A stretch of DNA of 64,000 bases from Platynereis dumerilii (taxonomy: Eukaryota > Annelida > Polychaeta > Phyllodocida > Nereididae). Below are positions 1 through 9,961 of this stretch, piece after piece. Below the pieces are notes generated by a model. It was given only the letters and a program-made list of their open reading frames with translations, made no database searches and was not told where the DNA came from. The stretch's first letter is position 1. Each line of letters starts with the position of its first letter. The position numbers were made by a program, and so were the translations under genes. Location of the stretch: NCBI GenBank assembly GCA_026936325.1, contig JAPTHN010000012.1:39876537-39940536 (forward strand). Reading direction: 5' to 3'.

Positions 1-870
1 GGGAAATTTTATTCATTTTTCTAACCTCAATGAGCATTTGTCGTTGTTGGTCTTTGTCATCCGGGTCATCCCTTTTGTCTGATTTTCATTGAGTGTCCCC
101 TGCGACCTTAATGATCAGGTTGCAAAATGGCCAAGGGCTCTTTCGTGAAGCGAATTGAGCACAAGAGAGGACTCAAAACTCAATGCAGTGTAAGTCTTAA
201 CATCAACTTTCCACAGCAGGGAATTAGGTCAATAGTGGCCAGCTTCTTATCAATGATTTAGTTTTGTATTTTAGGCATGCGGGACAGCTGTTTTCCAGCA
301 GGGGGGGGCATTCCCTATTTTGCCCTGAAATTTTAACATGTGACCGACAGTTGAAACCTATATTCCACAACAAACTTCCGCTGTCTTGTCAACCAAATTC
401 CACATCTGTCATTGAACATCTGTTATGCCGTGTTAATGTGTCAAAAGCAATGCGGAGGATTTTCCAAATATGGTACCAGTCCCAACATACCCCATGTCCC
501 GATATGTCCCCATCTCCCTTCATTGATAGATAAATAGATTCATTTATATATCTAATGATTTAGAGAGTGTTTTGATAGATTACTCTCCCCTGGGAACGTT
601 GCTTAAATCAATGCGTTTAAAGGTCATTTATTCATTGTTGTTATAAATTAACTGTGACTCCTGTTAAGTTAATGGTTATTCAATACTAAATACTTAAATG
701 TCAGAATATTTTATTAAGGCTCAACCTCATCAACAGGTACCCAAGGGACATAAAACCTGCTCTAAGGCGCTTCACATGCAACAAGGATAAAATGTGATGT
801 ATGACGATAAAATATAAATATTTTTAAATCCAGTATATATAGTAAACATTGAATATTAAAAGCAATTTTA
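1..870. other. No gene recognised
   Basis: AT-rich sequence with no recognisable coding signal. Positions about 121-180 match, in reverse orientation, the stretch near 18,060-18,115 and a weaker one near 20,610-20,660, so this is part of a dispersed repeat also present inside the window. Confidence 0.4.
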
Positions 871-1200
871 AATAGGTGGGTTTTAAGATGTCTTTTAAAT
901 AAAGTAATTGTTAGACAGTCTCTGAGGAACTTTGGCAGCATATTCCACTCTTTAGCAGCAGCGTATTGGAAAGTTTGATCGCCTCATGAGTGTAGTCTTG
1001 ATCTTGGTAGAGTCAGGTATAATTCTCCAGAAGAACGAAGGGAGCTTATTTGTTGACGCACAGTTAACAAGTATGTTATGTAGCATGGCGCCAGGCCATG
1101 GAGCGCCTTGTGTGTCATGATTAAAATCTTAAATTGGACTCTTTGCTTAACTGGCAACCAGTGGAGCTCCTTCAAAACAGGAGTGATGTGACATGATTGT
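871..1200 (-). mobile_element. L2/CR1-type LINE, C-terminal relic
   Basis: Read on the minus strand, this encodes the end of a non-LTR retrotransposon reverse transcriptase ORF. It holds the block LKELHWLPVKQRVQFKI, then the typical closing block with W-N-M-L-P and a final FKRHLKTHLF. The same two landmarks close the intact LINE ORF ending at 13,012 (KLHWLPILARIQFKL and FKKNIKTHLF). An in-frame stop lies between the two blocks, and the endonuclease and catalytic RT core are absent. It is a dead, heavily 5'-truncated copy. Confidence 0.8.
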
Positions 1201-1447
1201 TTATATAAATTTAGTTTTGGTGATTACTCTTGCTGCCATATTTTGCACTCATTGTAAACGATTAGTTGCCTTCACAGAAACACCATGCAGTAGTCCATTT
1301 GCCTAGTATAGTCAATTCTTAATAATACTCATTATCATGACATCTTCTTTATTCATACAGTATATACAAATATGTGATTGACAAAATAGATTATAAATTC
1401 AAGTTGTCAACATGTTATGTCTATGGGGCATACCAAAAATGATTCCT

Positions 1448-1822
1448 TTACTTATGGCGTAATGCGATATGCTTTCTAAGTTCGAAGGGTCTGAAAAATC
1501 CTCTCTCACAAAATTCACACTTGTGGGTTGGAGGAGAATTGTGTCTTTTCATATGCTCATTGTAATGACCAGTTTGAGTGAAAGATTTATTACAAATTTC
1601 ACATGTGTGTAGCTTAACTCCAGAGTGTTCTAACTTATGCTTATTCAGGTCTGTGACAGCAGAAAATTGTTTAGCACAAATGTCACAAGTATGAGTTTTG
1701 ACACCTTTGTGTCTTTTCCTGTGGTCATTACAGTGATTTTTCCGTCCGAATCTTTTATCACAAAAAGTACAGGCGTATGGCTTGATATCTGAGTGAGTCC
1801 TCATGTGTCTGGTCAAAGTCAT
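1448..1822 (-). pseudogene. Truncated C2H2 zinc-finger gene copy
   Basis: The minus strand encodes 124 residues covering the last four C2H2 fingers plus the tail of a fifth (CTFC, CDIC, CEIC, CEFC, each with the two histidines). They are nearly identical to the last fingers of the intact gene at 22,866-24,626, including the shared end FFRPFELRKHIAL. Homology starts abruptly inside a finger at LTRH. The codon just before the first ATG is a stop, and nothing upstream resembles the rest of the gene. This is a 5'-truncated duplicate; the near-identity suggests a recent copy. Use as the last exon of a spliced gene cannot be excluded but is not favoured by the in-frame stop. Confidence 0.8.
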
Positions 1823-1969
1823 TTATCATGCTTAGAGAGACAAGTGTTGATGGTAAGACATCATTGTTTAATTTACATGATAACTGTATTTGTGTTAGAT
1901 ATAAGTATTGGCTAAAAATAGTGTGAAGAGTGTGATAAACACATGCATATATATGCATATTTATCAAAG

Positions 1970-3060
1970 AAACAAATTTGTAGCCTCATTAAATGGATTC
2001 GTTTGTTTCTTGTGAGTATTTCACCTGCTTTAAGCTTGATTTGAATTTAATTTAGCCTTTCTTTTGAATTTTGCAATGTTTTTCATCAAAATATGACATC
2101 TCAAACGAGATAAATTTGTGGATTATTCTTACTAAGACTGAATTTTATTTATATAAATTGCCCCTATACATCATATAAAAAATTGGATAAATGTTAAGAA
2201 ATAAACCCAAACTGCGGCAGTGTGGCTTTTGGTGATCCAGGAAGTGAGTTAATGAATATTACTCACAGATTGTTTTTTGCAATAATTTCAGGACAAAAAA
2301 AAAACTCATTTAATGGACTAACTTACTCATCAAAGCCATCATAATATGAACGTGAGATACTAAATAGCTTGACAATTGATACTGAAACACAATATGTCAT
2401 TGAAAAAGAGTCACTTGTGTGCAAACAACATATATAACATATTTGAAGATATTGATAAGTAAAATCTCACAGACATATTTAATAATAAATAACACACAAT
2501 TCTGCAATGAAAAAATGCATGAAATTTTTTTGCCCCAATTTCAGCATGAAAATATGAGTGTGATAAACCAAAAATTTAAAATTAATATAACTCAAAAGTT
2601 TCCCAACGGAATTTTTTGGTTTTTGTCTTGAAATGTACTCCTGGCGCTGCTCTAGAAGCGTGCGCTTTCGGTTTTCTTGTTGAATTTTTTTAAACGTGAA
2701 ATTTATTTAGGAGCGCTGTGTCAAGGATTCCTTTGGTACCAAAAATAGATCAGTCTATAGGACATAACAACAATGAATTATATAGATTTTTTAGAAAAGT
2801 ACAAAGCAATACATTTCTGTAGGCTAGTACAGCAATGGTGACATACAATTATGAACTTGAAAGTATAAAATTGTTTTTTCTAGAACTTTAAAACCATGAG
2901 ATGAGAATTCTCTGTGTCTCATGTGATGTTTGCAGTGGTTTTTCAAATTAAATCAAATTGTTCTGAAACAATATTTTAAATCTTCCAATAAAACATGCAG
3001 TTTGGGAAAATTATGCATAACGCTGACCGAAATTTATTTTTCACCAACAACCAAAATTGA
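1970..3060. other. AT-rich intergenic, no gene recognised
   Basis: No coding signal, RNA gene or clear repeat unit is visible. Short open frames here have no family resemblance and biased AT-rich composition. Confidence 0.4.
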
Positions 3061-3061
3061 T

Positions 3062-3560
3062 TTTTCACCCACTTATGCAATGTTTTCATATGCCTTTTAA
3101 GCTCACTGATAATATAAAATTGTCACTGATTATATAAAATTGTCACTGATGGTATAAAATTGTAACTGATGGTATAAAATTGTCACTGATGATATAATAT
3201 TGTCACTGATGGTATAAAATTGTCACTGATGGTATAAAATTGTAACTGATGGTATAAAATTGTCACTGATGATATAATATTGTCACTGATGGTATAAAAT
3301 TGTCACTGATGGTATAAAATTGTCACTGACTGTATAAAATTGTCACTGATAGTATAAAATTGTCACTGACTCTATAAAATTGTCACTAATGGTATAAAAT
3401 TGTCTTTCGAAAGTGTCACATTTATGAGACACATCTCCTTTAAATATGCCTTTGGATGTGCTCCTTGCTGTGATTTTCCGCCTGAACATCTGTATGGCTT
3501 CTCTCAACTGTGGATTCTCTATATATATCTCTTGAGATATTCTTGGCAGGCCTAGTCTCT
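3062..3560 (-). pseudogene. Decayed zinc-finger gene relic containing a minisatellite
   Basis: Both ends align in order and orientation with the intact gene at 3,787-5,595. Positions about 3,480-3,535 match the segment around finger 11 and its linker (the gene's CATCTGTATGGCTTCTCTC block). Positions 3,405-3,470 match the spacer between fingers 13 and 14. Positions 3,085-3,110 match the finger-14 segment encoding YTVGELNK. Between them the finger-14 sequence has been amplified into a 20-bp tandem array. No frame is open across the region. It is the remains of a paralogue lying downstream of the intact gene. Confidence 0.65.
3104..3403. repeat. 20-bp minisatellite, about 15 copies
   Basis: Head-to-tail copies of TATAAAATTGTCACTGATGG with few substitutions and a strict 20-bp period. 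On the minus strand the unit reads CAATTTTATA followed by a TCAGTGA-like block, which is the zinc-finger coding sequence for Q-F-Y-T-V-G-E-L. The array runs directly into flanking zinc-finger-derived sequence on both sides. Confidence 0.95.
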
Positions 3561-3699
3561 CTCCACTCTGTGATTTCTGATGTCATGTCAAGCGTGCTTG
3601 TTTGCAAGAATGATTTCGCTACTTACATGTGGAGAGTAATATTATATGACTTCTATATTCATCAATCAGGACCCTCCGGTCCCTGGGGCATAGCGAAGA

Positions 3700-3750
3700 T
3701 GATTTCTCCACTTATAGCATGACGCTGCATGCTTTCTGAGTTCGTTATCC
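3700..3750 (-). pseudogene. Zinc-finger gene 3'-end fragment
   Basis: About 45 bases resemble the last codons of the gene at 3,787 and of the copy at 1,448 (the ATGCTTTCT and cttatrgc blocks encoding LRKH and the C-terminus). It marks the end of another decayed copy sitting between the intact gene and the minisatellite relic. Confidence 0.5.
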
Positions 3751-3786
3751 AAAACCTTTTTTTCCCCAGAGCTACCGAAAATAATT

Positions 3787-5595
3787 TCACTGCCTATGGC
3801 GTGATGCTATATGCTTTCTAAGGTCAACGGCCCTAAAAAATCTCTTTTCACACTGTTCACATTTATGACATTTGCCATCGGTATGTCTTCTTGAGTGCTC
3901 AGTGTAGTGACTTTTTCTAAGAAAAGATTTGTTACAGATTGTGCAAGTGTAAGGCTGTAGTCCAAGGTGCATGCACTTGTTAAGCTCACCGACAGTATAA
4001 AACTGTTGGTTGCAGGTTTCACACCTATGAGGTTTATCAGCTGTGTGCCTTTTTATGTGCTCGTCGCAGTGATACTTTCGTCCGAATCTTTTATCACAAA
4101 AAGTGCAGGCGTATGGCTTGATATCCGTGTGAGTCTTCATGTGTCTGGTCAAACAAGCCTTTCGGCTGAACATACCACTGCATATCGAACATCTGTATGG
4201 CTTCTCTCCACTGTGGATTCGCTGGTGGATATCTCGATCCGCTCTTAGCACAAATCTCTTGGGACATTCCGCACAGCCAAATGGTTTCTCCCCACTGTGC
4301 CATTTCATGTGTGAAATCAAAGTTGTCTCATGGCGAAACTGTTTGCCACAGATCTGACATCCGAACGGAAAGGAATTGTTATGTATTCTCATGTGAATAT
4401 CATGGACAACTTTGCTGCCGCTCTTCTTCTTACACACCGGGCATTCGAAGTTGCCGTGGTAGTTGTACTCGTGACGTTGAAGGGCGTTTTTGGAGGGGAA
4501 CATCTTCTCACAAAGAGAGCATCCGTGCATTTGGTCTTTGTGCTCAGTCTTCATGTGATCGTGAAGAGCTTCGTCTGAATTGAAAACTTCACTACATAAT
4601 GCGCATCCATGTTTTCCGCTTTCCACATGAGTTCTCATGTGATTTTTCAGAGGTGTTTTTCCACTGAACTTCTTATGACACACTGAACACTCATACGTTT
4701 TGTTTTTCTCGTGGAACTTCATGTGCCGGCTGTGTAATGTCTTTGAATCAAACATTAGGCTACACACTGAACATTTATACAGTCCGTCTTCTTCGTGGGT
4801 CTCAAAATGCTTACTGAGTGATTTTGCCGAACTGAACATTTCAGCACATACTGAACATTTATGACCGTTTACTCTCTGATGAATCTTCTTATGTTTTCCG
4901 AGTGATTTTTTTGTACTGAACATTTTCCTGCATTCCGCACATTCATTTGAATTATCATTCCGATGGACATTCATGTGCCCGTTGAGTGATTGGTTTGAGC
5001 TGAACTTTTTCCCACATTGTAAACAAATATGTTCACCATGTTTTTGTGTCATATGGCCCTTGAGACTTGATGCTGATTCAAATGTTTCCTCGCATTCTTC
5101 ACATGAATGAGTTTTTTTCTCACAATTCTTTTTGTGCAAATTCAAACTTTTTTCGATAGATAATTTTGCATCACTTGTCTCAAGTTCCAATTTAACCTCG
5201 CTATCCATGCATGTGATATCATTGTTCTCCGATTTGACTGCCTCATTCTCATAACTGACAACACGATTGCTCCCTGAGTCCATTGTAGTACTGTTTATCA
5301 AGTCGGTATTCAAGTCACTTTCCAGTTTCACTGAACAACCACTTTCTTTGCTGTATGTGATGGAATCTTTTGCGCAAATTGTCAAAGGTATTTCAGCTGC
5401 TTCTGTCTTCATACATTTGGTGATGTCACTCGAACTTTTTTGATCTTCAGCCAATATATCCTTTCTTTGAAGTAAATCTCCTGATTCGCCATCCCAGATT
5501 GTTGCTGATTCTGGAAATTCTGTTGCGTCAGGAATCTCCAAGTCTGTCAGCAAGTCAGAATGAAATCCTGATTCATCGAGACTTTGACGTTTCAT
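3787..5595 (-). CDS. C2H2 zinc-finger protein, 602 aa, intact
   Basis: A single uninterrupted ORF encodes a probable nuclear DNA-binding protein. Residues 1-160 are acidic and low in structure, with no KRAB, BTB or SCAN domain recognised. From Cys165 to the C-terminus run 16 finger units of the form C-x2-C-x12-H-x3-5-H. The linkers HSGEKPFG and HSGEKPYR after fingers 10 and 11 match the DNA-binding consensus. Finger 14 (CETCNQQFYTVGELNKCMHLG) is two residues short and lacks the first histidine, so it probably does not bind zinc normally. Finger 9 lacks the usual aromatic residue (KKKSGSK). The N-terminal SDLL-x-DL, SSDITKC and SVKL elements recur in the paralogue at 22,866. The ATG at 5,595 is the first in frame; a TACTGTAG splice acceptor in the presumed 5' UTR (about 5,634) suggests a non-coding first exon upstream. 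The binding target is unknown. Confidence 0.88.
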   Translation of the reverse strand: MKRQSLDESGFHSDLLTDLEIPDATEFPESATIWDGESGDLLQRKDILAEDQKSSSDITKCMKTEAAEIPLTICAKDSITYSKESGCSVKLESDLNTDLINSTTMDSGSNRVVSYENEAVKSENNDITCMDSEVKLELETSDAKLSIEKSLNLHKKNCEKKTHSCEECEETFESASSLKGHMTQKHGEHICLQCGKKFSSNQSLNGHMNVHRNDNSNECAECRKMFSTKKSLGKHKKIHQRVNGHKCSVCAEMFSSAKSLSKHFETHEEDGLYKCSVCSLMFDSKTLHSRHMKFHEKNKTYECSVCHKKFSGKTPLKNHMRTHVESGKHGCALCSEVFNSDEALHDHMKTEHKDQMHGCSLCEKMFPSKNALQRHEYNYHGNFECPVCKKKSGSKVVHDIHMRIHNNSFPFGCQICGKQFRHETTLISHMKWHSGEKPFGCAECPKRFVLRADRDIHQRIHSGEKPYRCSICSGMFSRKACLTRHMKTHTDIKPYACTFCDKRFGRKYHCDEHIKRHTADKPHRCETCNQQFYTVGELNKCMHLGLQPYTCTICNKSFLRKSHYTEHSRRHTDGKCHKCEQCEKRFFRAVDLRKHIASRHRQ

Positions 5596-6069
5596 CGTGC
5601 AAAATTAAGTGAAGACTCATATACATGTATTTCTACAGTATTTCCAAGTCTTGAACACTGAAAAGGAAAGAAAACACTGATTTAGTACAGACCGAAAAAT
5701 ACAGAATACAGTGTGCCCTGTCTTGCATCGGGACAGAAATTTAGCATTGTTTGTACAGTCCATAAAAATCAACACAATGACATTGGTGGCTAGAACTAAG
5801 TCTGAAGTGGCAGTGCACTTTTGTGATGTCACTGCCCATTGTGTGTCAAATTGGTTGCATCACAAATATCAACATTGAGCAAAATTGGACTGCCATTTTC
5901 AAAAATTGACAAATATGGGACAAAAATAGAACGAAAACATCACAAAAATGTGATATTCCTATAACAACAATGTTAAGCTACACATAGGTAGGTGTATTTC
6001 TACTGTAGTACTTCTGGTTGACAAGATATCTGGCCAAACGTCTGTCCTCTGCTTGACGTGACAAATTGT
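5596..6069. other. Upstream region of the minus-strand zinc-finger gene
   Basis: No coding sequence recognised. It should contain the 5' UTR and perhaps the promoter of the gene starting at 5,595, but no TATA box or other clear element could be assigned. Confidence 0.35.
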
Positions 6070-6084
6070 AGCTCATATATATTA

Positions 6085-6387
6085 GAGTTCCTCCGTGGCC
6101 TAATGGTTACGAGTGCTTGTTTGCACAACCACTGGCTCTGAGGGCGTGGGTTCGAATCCCACCCCGGAACTCAATTTAGTCCGAGCCCATGGGACATTAA
6201 TTGGAAGCGGGTTGTATCCAGTGTTCTATGCTGGGGCAACGAAAGACCCTGGGCATCGCTGAATTAATAGGGTATGTACCAGACTCACAGACTTCTCATC
6301 TCATCATCATACGGCGATCGCCTGCCTCGATATAGCCCACTAAGGTGCTGCAGAGGCGTAAAACACAAAACAAACAAACAAACAAAC
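6085..6387 (+). mobile_element. tRNA-derived SINE with 15-bp target duplication
   Basis: The head folds like a tRNA: the A-box-like block TGGCCTAATGGTTA and the B-box GGTTCGAATCC are spaced as in a pol III internal promoter, and GTTCC at the start pairs with GGAAC at the end of the head (about 6,088-6,170). A tRNA-unrelated body follows, ending in (AAAC)n at 6,365-6,387. The element is bracketed by a perfect direct repeat AGCTCATATATATTA (6,070-6,084 and 6,388-6,402), the mark of LINE-driven insertion. It looks recent. Confidence 0.9.
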
Positions 6388-6429
6388 AGCTCATATATAT
6401 TACTAGAAATGCCCATTGTGGCAAAATAG

Positions 6430-7735
6430 AGTATTTAAAATCTGGTGTGTAGTTATAGCTACCAAATTCTCTTTAAGTGAGGCAGTATAGTTGCCATGGT
6501 GATGCAATGCAAGCGGGGAAAAGATTTTTGAAAAAAGTGTGCAGAAAAAATGTTGAAAAAAAAATTTGGGAAATTTTTTTTCTGAAATTGGAAAAAGCAG
6601 CAGCCCAGTCCCTCAGGACAACAATGCAAGTGCGCTGTGGGAAAAAAGGCAGCCCATTCGGCTCAAGTCCAATATCCGGTTAAGTAGTTAAGTAGTTCGA
6701 GTGAGACTCTTTACTCTTTAAAATCATTATAGCGTCACAACCGTTGTCATTGCGTCACATGGGGGCTGCCGCTCCCACACCCCGCTCATTGGCCGAAACA
6801 TTTGTTATGATGATGTCAGAGCCAAATAACACCCTTATTGTTACACCATGGAACTATTTGGTTCTTTCTTTTGGACTTTAACCGTCCATTCCCCTCATGT
6901 AAAAATGTTGACCCTGTGCAAAGTTGGTGGTCATGGTTAAAACAGACACCTCGTAGCAGAGACTGAAAAAAGTAGGCCGATTTCCTCTTTTTTTATTTCC
7001 TCTTTTTTTGAAAAAAAGAAATTAGTGAAAATGAAAAAAAGTTTGAAAAAAAATTTCTTTTCTAAATCTTTAAAAAAAAAAATTTGGAAATTTTTTTGTT
7101 TTTTTGATTGGAAAAAAAAAAAGTTGCCCACTTTTTGCAGGACATCAATATTAGTACACTGTGCGAATTTGGCAGTTGTTGGTCACCCAGACGCCTCGTA
7201 AGAGGGACCGAAGCATCCAGAATAGCGCCTTTGTATAGATAGATTATGTAAATATGGAAAGCATTGGCAGTTTCCTGACAAAAAAAAGTGTAACTTAGGC
7301 AAATTCTCCTTCAGCATATGGTGGTCCAATATTCAGAATCAGAATTTCTTTGTTTGGTCTTGAAAAAAAAAAGTAATATTCAGAAAATGAAAATCTGTTA
7401 ATGATAATCAAAGACAGGGCCCATTCTGGTAAGACAAGTCTTTCAAGAAGATCCTGACATAACACAAATAGGCCTCTTGCACATATAAAAATAATTAAGC
7501 AAAGGAGCAAGCACATGAGAATCACAATTTAGATGGCGTTGCAAATAAATAGACTTTTAATATAATCTCAATTCTGTTAAGTTACTTTCAATTATGGTGA
7601 TAGAGAATACAGAAAATGGATAAATAAATTATTCAATTATAAGACGAAGAATTCAATTGTTAGCAAAAGAACTTTGTTTTTTAAATAATGTAAATATGAT
7701 ATTATAAATGATTTAATATAGGATACTTAAGAGGG
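6430..7735. repeat. Low-complexity A/T-rich direct repeats
   Basis: Two related stretches (about 6,540-6,640 and 6,950-7,190) share runs of A with TTTGG(G)AAATTTTTT and a CAGGACA block. The phrase 'acctcgtagcagagac' near 6,945 has a diverged partner near 7,192. This suggests an old tandem duplication in a repeat of unknown family. No gene is recognised up to 7,735. Confidence 0.4.
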
Positions 7736-8471
7736 CGCTGTCAGACTGTCAACACACTGGTGAAGAGCTCTGAGATATTTTGGGCTAAATTAGGAGTTTC
7801 TTGAATGTCTTACTGCTCATTCTTGGTGTATTTGTCGGAAGCTACCTCTAGAAGACTCGTGGCAACTTTTTGTGACCACACAATTCATATTTTTGAGTAT
7901 TTTGGACTTCTTTCTGACCTGCCAACATCGGAGATTTGGGGAATCCCCTTGTCACTGCATTGCATGGTTGACTGCTTCACTGACCTACTTACCAATCAAA
8001 GGGTATTCTTGGACTCCAGTCTAAAAACATTGTCTCACAAAGCACGAAGACTTGCTTACAGATCAGTCTCTTACCTGATGGACTACAGTTGATTATATTT
8101 GCAACTAACTAATTATCTCCAACACATTAATACTTTGACATAAATATTACAATAAATACTATACCTAAGAGTGTTATACCACCTGAATTATAGCACCTGA
8201 ATTATATACATTGCCTATACTACTGTTTGCTTCTATCTATCAACTATCTTTCAACTTTCAATTATTGAATTGTTTTTATTTTCAACATACTTTCAGATTA
8301 TTCAAAACATACACAGAAACCAAGTGGAATACAAAGAAAATTAAGGAAACAAAGAATGCTCTGCAGCTAACCATCAGCCAACAGTACTGTTTGTTACAGT
8401 ATCTGCCTGCAACTACTAAGTCATCACCTACTACCTCAAACTGATTCCATAAAAACCTTCTCTTGGCCATT

Positions 8472-9765
8472 CACAAACTGATTGGCTACAGACTCTGCCT
8501 AACTCTTCTTTAGCCTTTCACAAACTGATTGGCTACCGACTCTGCCTAACTCTTCTTTAGCCTTTCACAAACTGATTGGCTACTGACTCTGCCTAACTCT
8601 TCTTTAGCCTTTCACAAACTGATTGGCTACCGACTCTGCCTAACTCTTCTTTAGCCTTTCACAAACTGATTGGCTACTGACTCTGCCTAACTCTTCTTTA
8701 GCCTTTCACAAACTGATTGGCTACCGACTCTGCCTAACTCTTCTTTAGCCTTTCACAAACTGATTGGCTACTGACTCTGCCTAACTCTTTTTTAGCCTTT
8801 CACAAACTGATTGGCTACTGACTCTGCCTAACTCTTCTTTAGCCTTTCACTAACTGATTGGCTACCGATTCTGCCTAACTCTTCTTTAGCCTTTCACTAA
8901 CTGATTGGCTACCGATTCTGCCTAACTCTTCTTTAGCCTTTCACAAACTGATTGGCTACCGCTTCTGCCTAACTCTTCTTTAGCCTTTCACAAACTGATT
9001 GGCTACCGACTCTGCCTAACTCTTCTTTAGCCTTTCACAAACTGATTGGCTTCCGATTCTGCCTAACTCTTCTTAAGCCTTTCACTAACTGATTGGCTAC
9101 CGCTTCTGCCTAACTCTTCTTTAGCCTTTCACAAACTGATTGGCTACCGATTCAACCTCACTCTTCTTTGGCCATTCACAAACTGATTGGCCACCAATTC
9201 TGCCTAACTCTTCTTTTGCCATTCACAAACTGATTGGCTACCGATTCTGCCTAACTCTTCTTTGACCATTCACAAACTGATTGGCTACCTATTCGGCCTA
9301 ACTCATCTTCAGCCTTTCACAAACTGATTGGCTACCGATTCTGCTTAATATAACTCTTCCTTGGCCATTCACAAACTGACTGGCTACCGATTCTGCCTAA
9401 CTCTTCTTTGGCCATTCACAAACTGATTGGCTACCGACTCTGCCTAACTCTTCTTTAGCCTTTCATAAACTGATTGGCTACCGACTCTGCCTAACTCTTC
9501 TTTGGCCTTTCACAAACTGATTGGCTACTGATTCTGCCTAACTCATCTTCAGCCTTTCACAAACTGATTGGCTACCGATTCTGCTTAACTTTTCCTTGGC
9601 TGTTCACAAACTGATTGGCTACCGATTCTGCCTAACTCTTCTTTGGCAATTCACTAACTGATTGGCTACTGATTCTGCCTAACTCTCCCTTTGTCCTTTC
9701 ACAAACTGATTGGCTACTGATTCTGCCTCACTCTACCTTGGCCATTCACAAACTGTGTTGTCCAT
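8472..9765 (+). repeat. 47-bp tandem array with a CCAAT box in every unit
   Basis: About 27 head-to-tail units contain the blocks CACAAACTGATTGGCTACCG, TCTGCCTAACTCTTC and TTTAGCCTTT, with a 47-bp period. First units are nearly identical; later ones drift. Each unit carries CTGATTGGCTA, which on the minus strand is TAGCCAATCAG, a strong match to the NF-Y CCAAT-box consensus. The array ends about 200 bp before the LINE ORF. By position it resembles the monomer arrays that act as promoters in some mammalian L1 elements; that role is inferred here. Confidence 0.9.
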
Positions 9766-9961
9766 AAGTAGCACTTGCGAACTGAGCCAATCTTGCCTAA
9801 CAAACTAACTTACTTGAGCCAACTTGCCTGACAAACTAACCTGCCAGTGTTGCCTGTAAGTAGCACTTTCAAACCGAGCCAACTAGCTTGACAAACTGTA
9901 CCAGTTCTGACATACTATACCATTTCAGATAAAACAATTACTGATTCAATATAGCTTAAGT

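Noticed and set aside
264-533. 89-codon open frame near the window start
   Set aside because: No recognisable domain, and a run of G at its start suggests chance.
6085-6172. Possible tRNA gene
   Set aside because: A- and B-boxes are present, but the cloverleaf arms pair poorly and the sequence continues into a SINE body with an A-rich tail and target duplication.
8472-9765. CRISPR-like array
   Set aside because: The 47-bp units are contiguous with no unique spacers, and the context is a eukaryotic LINE.
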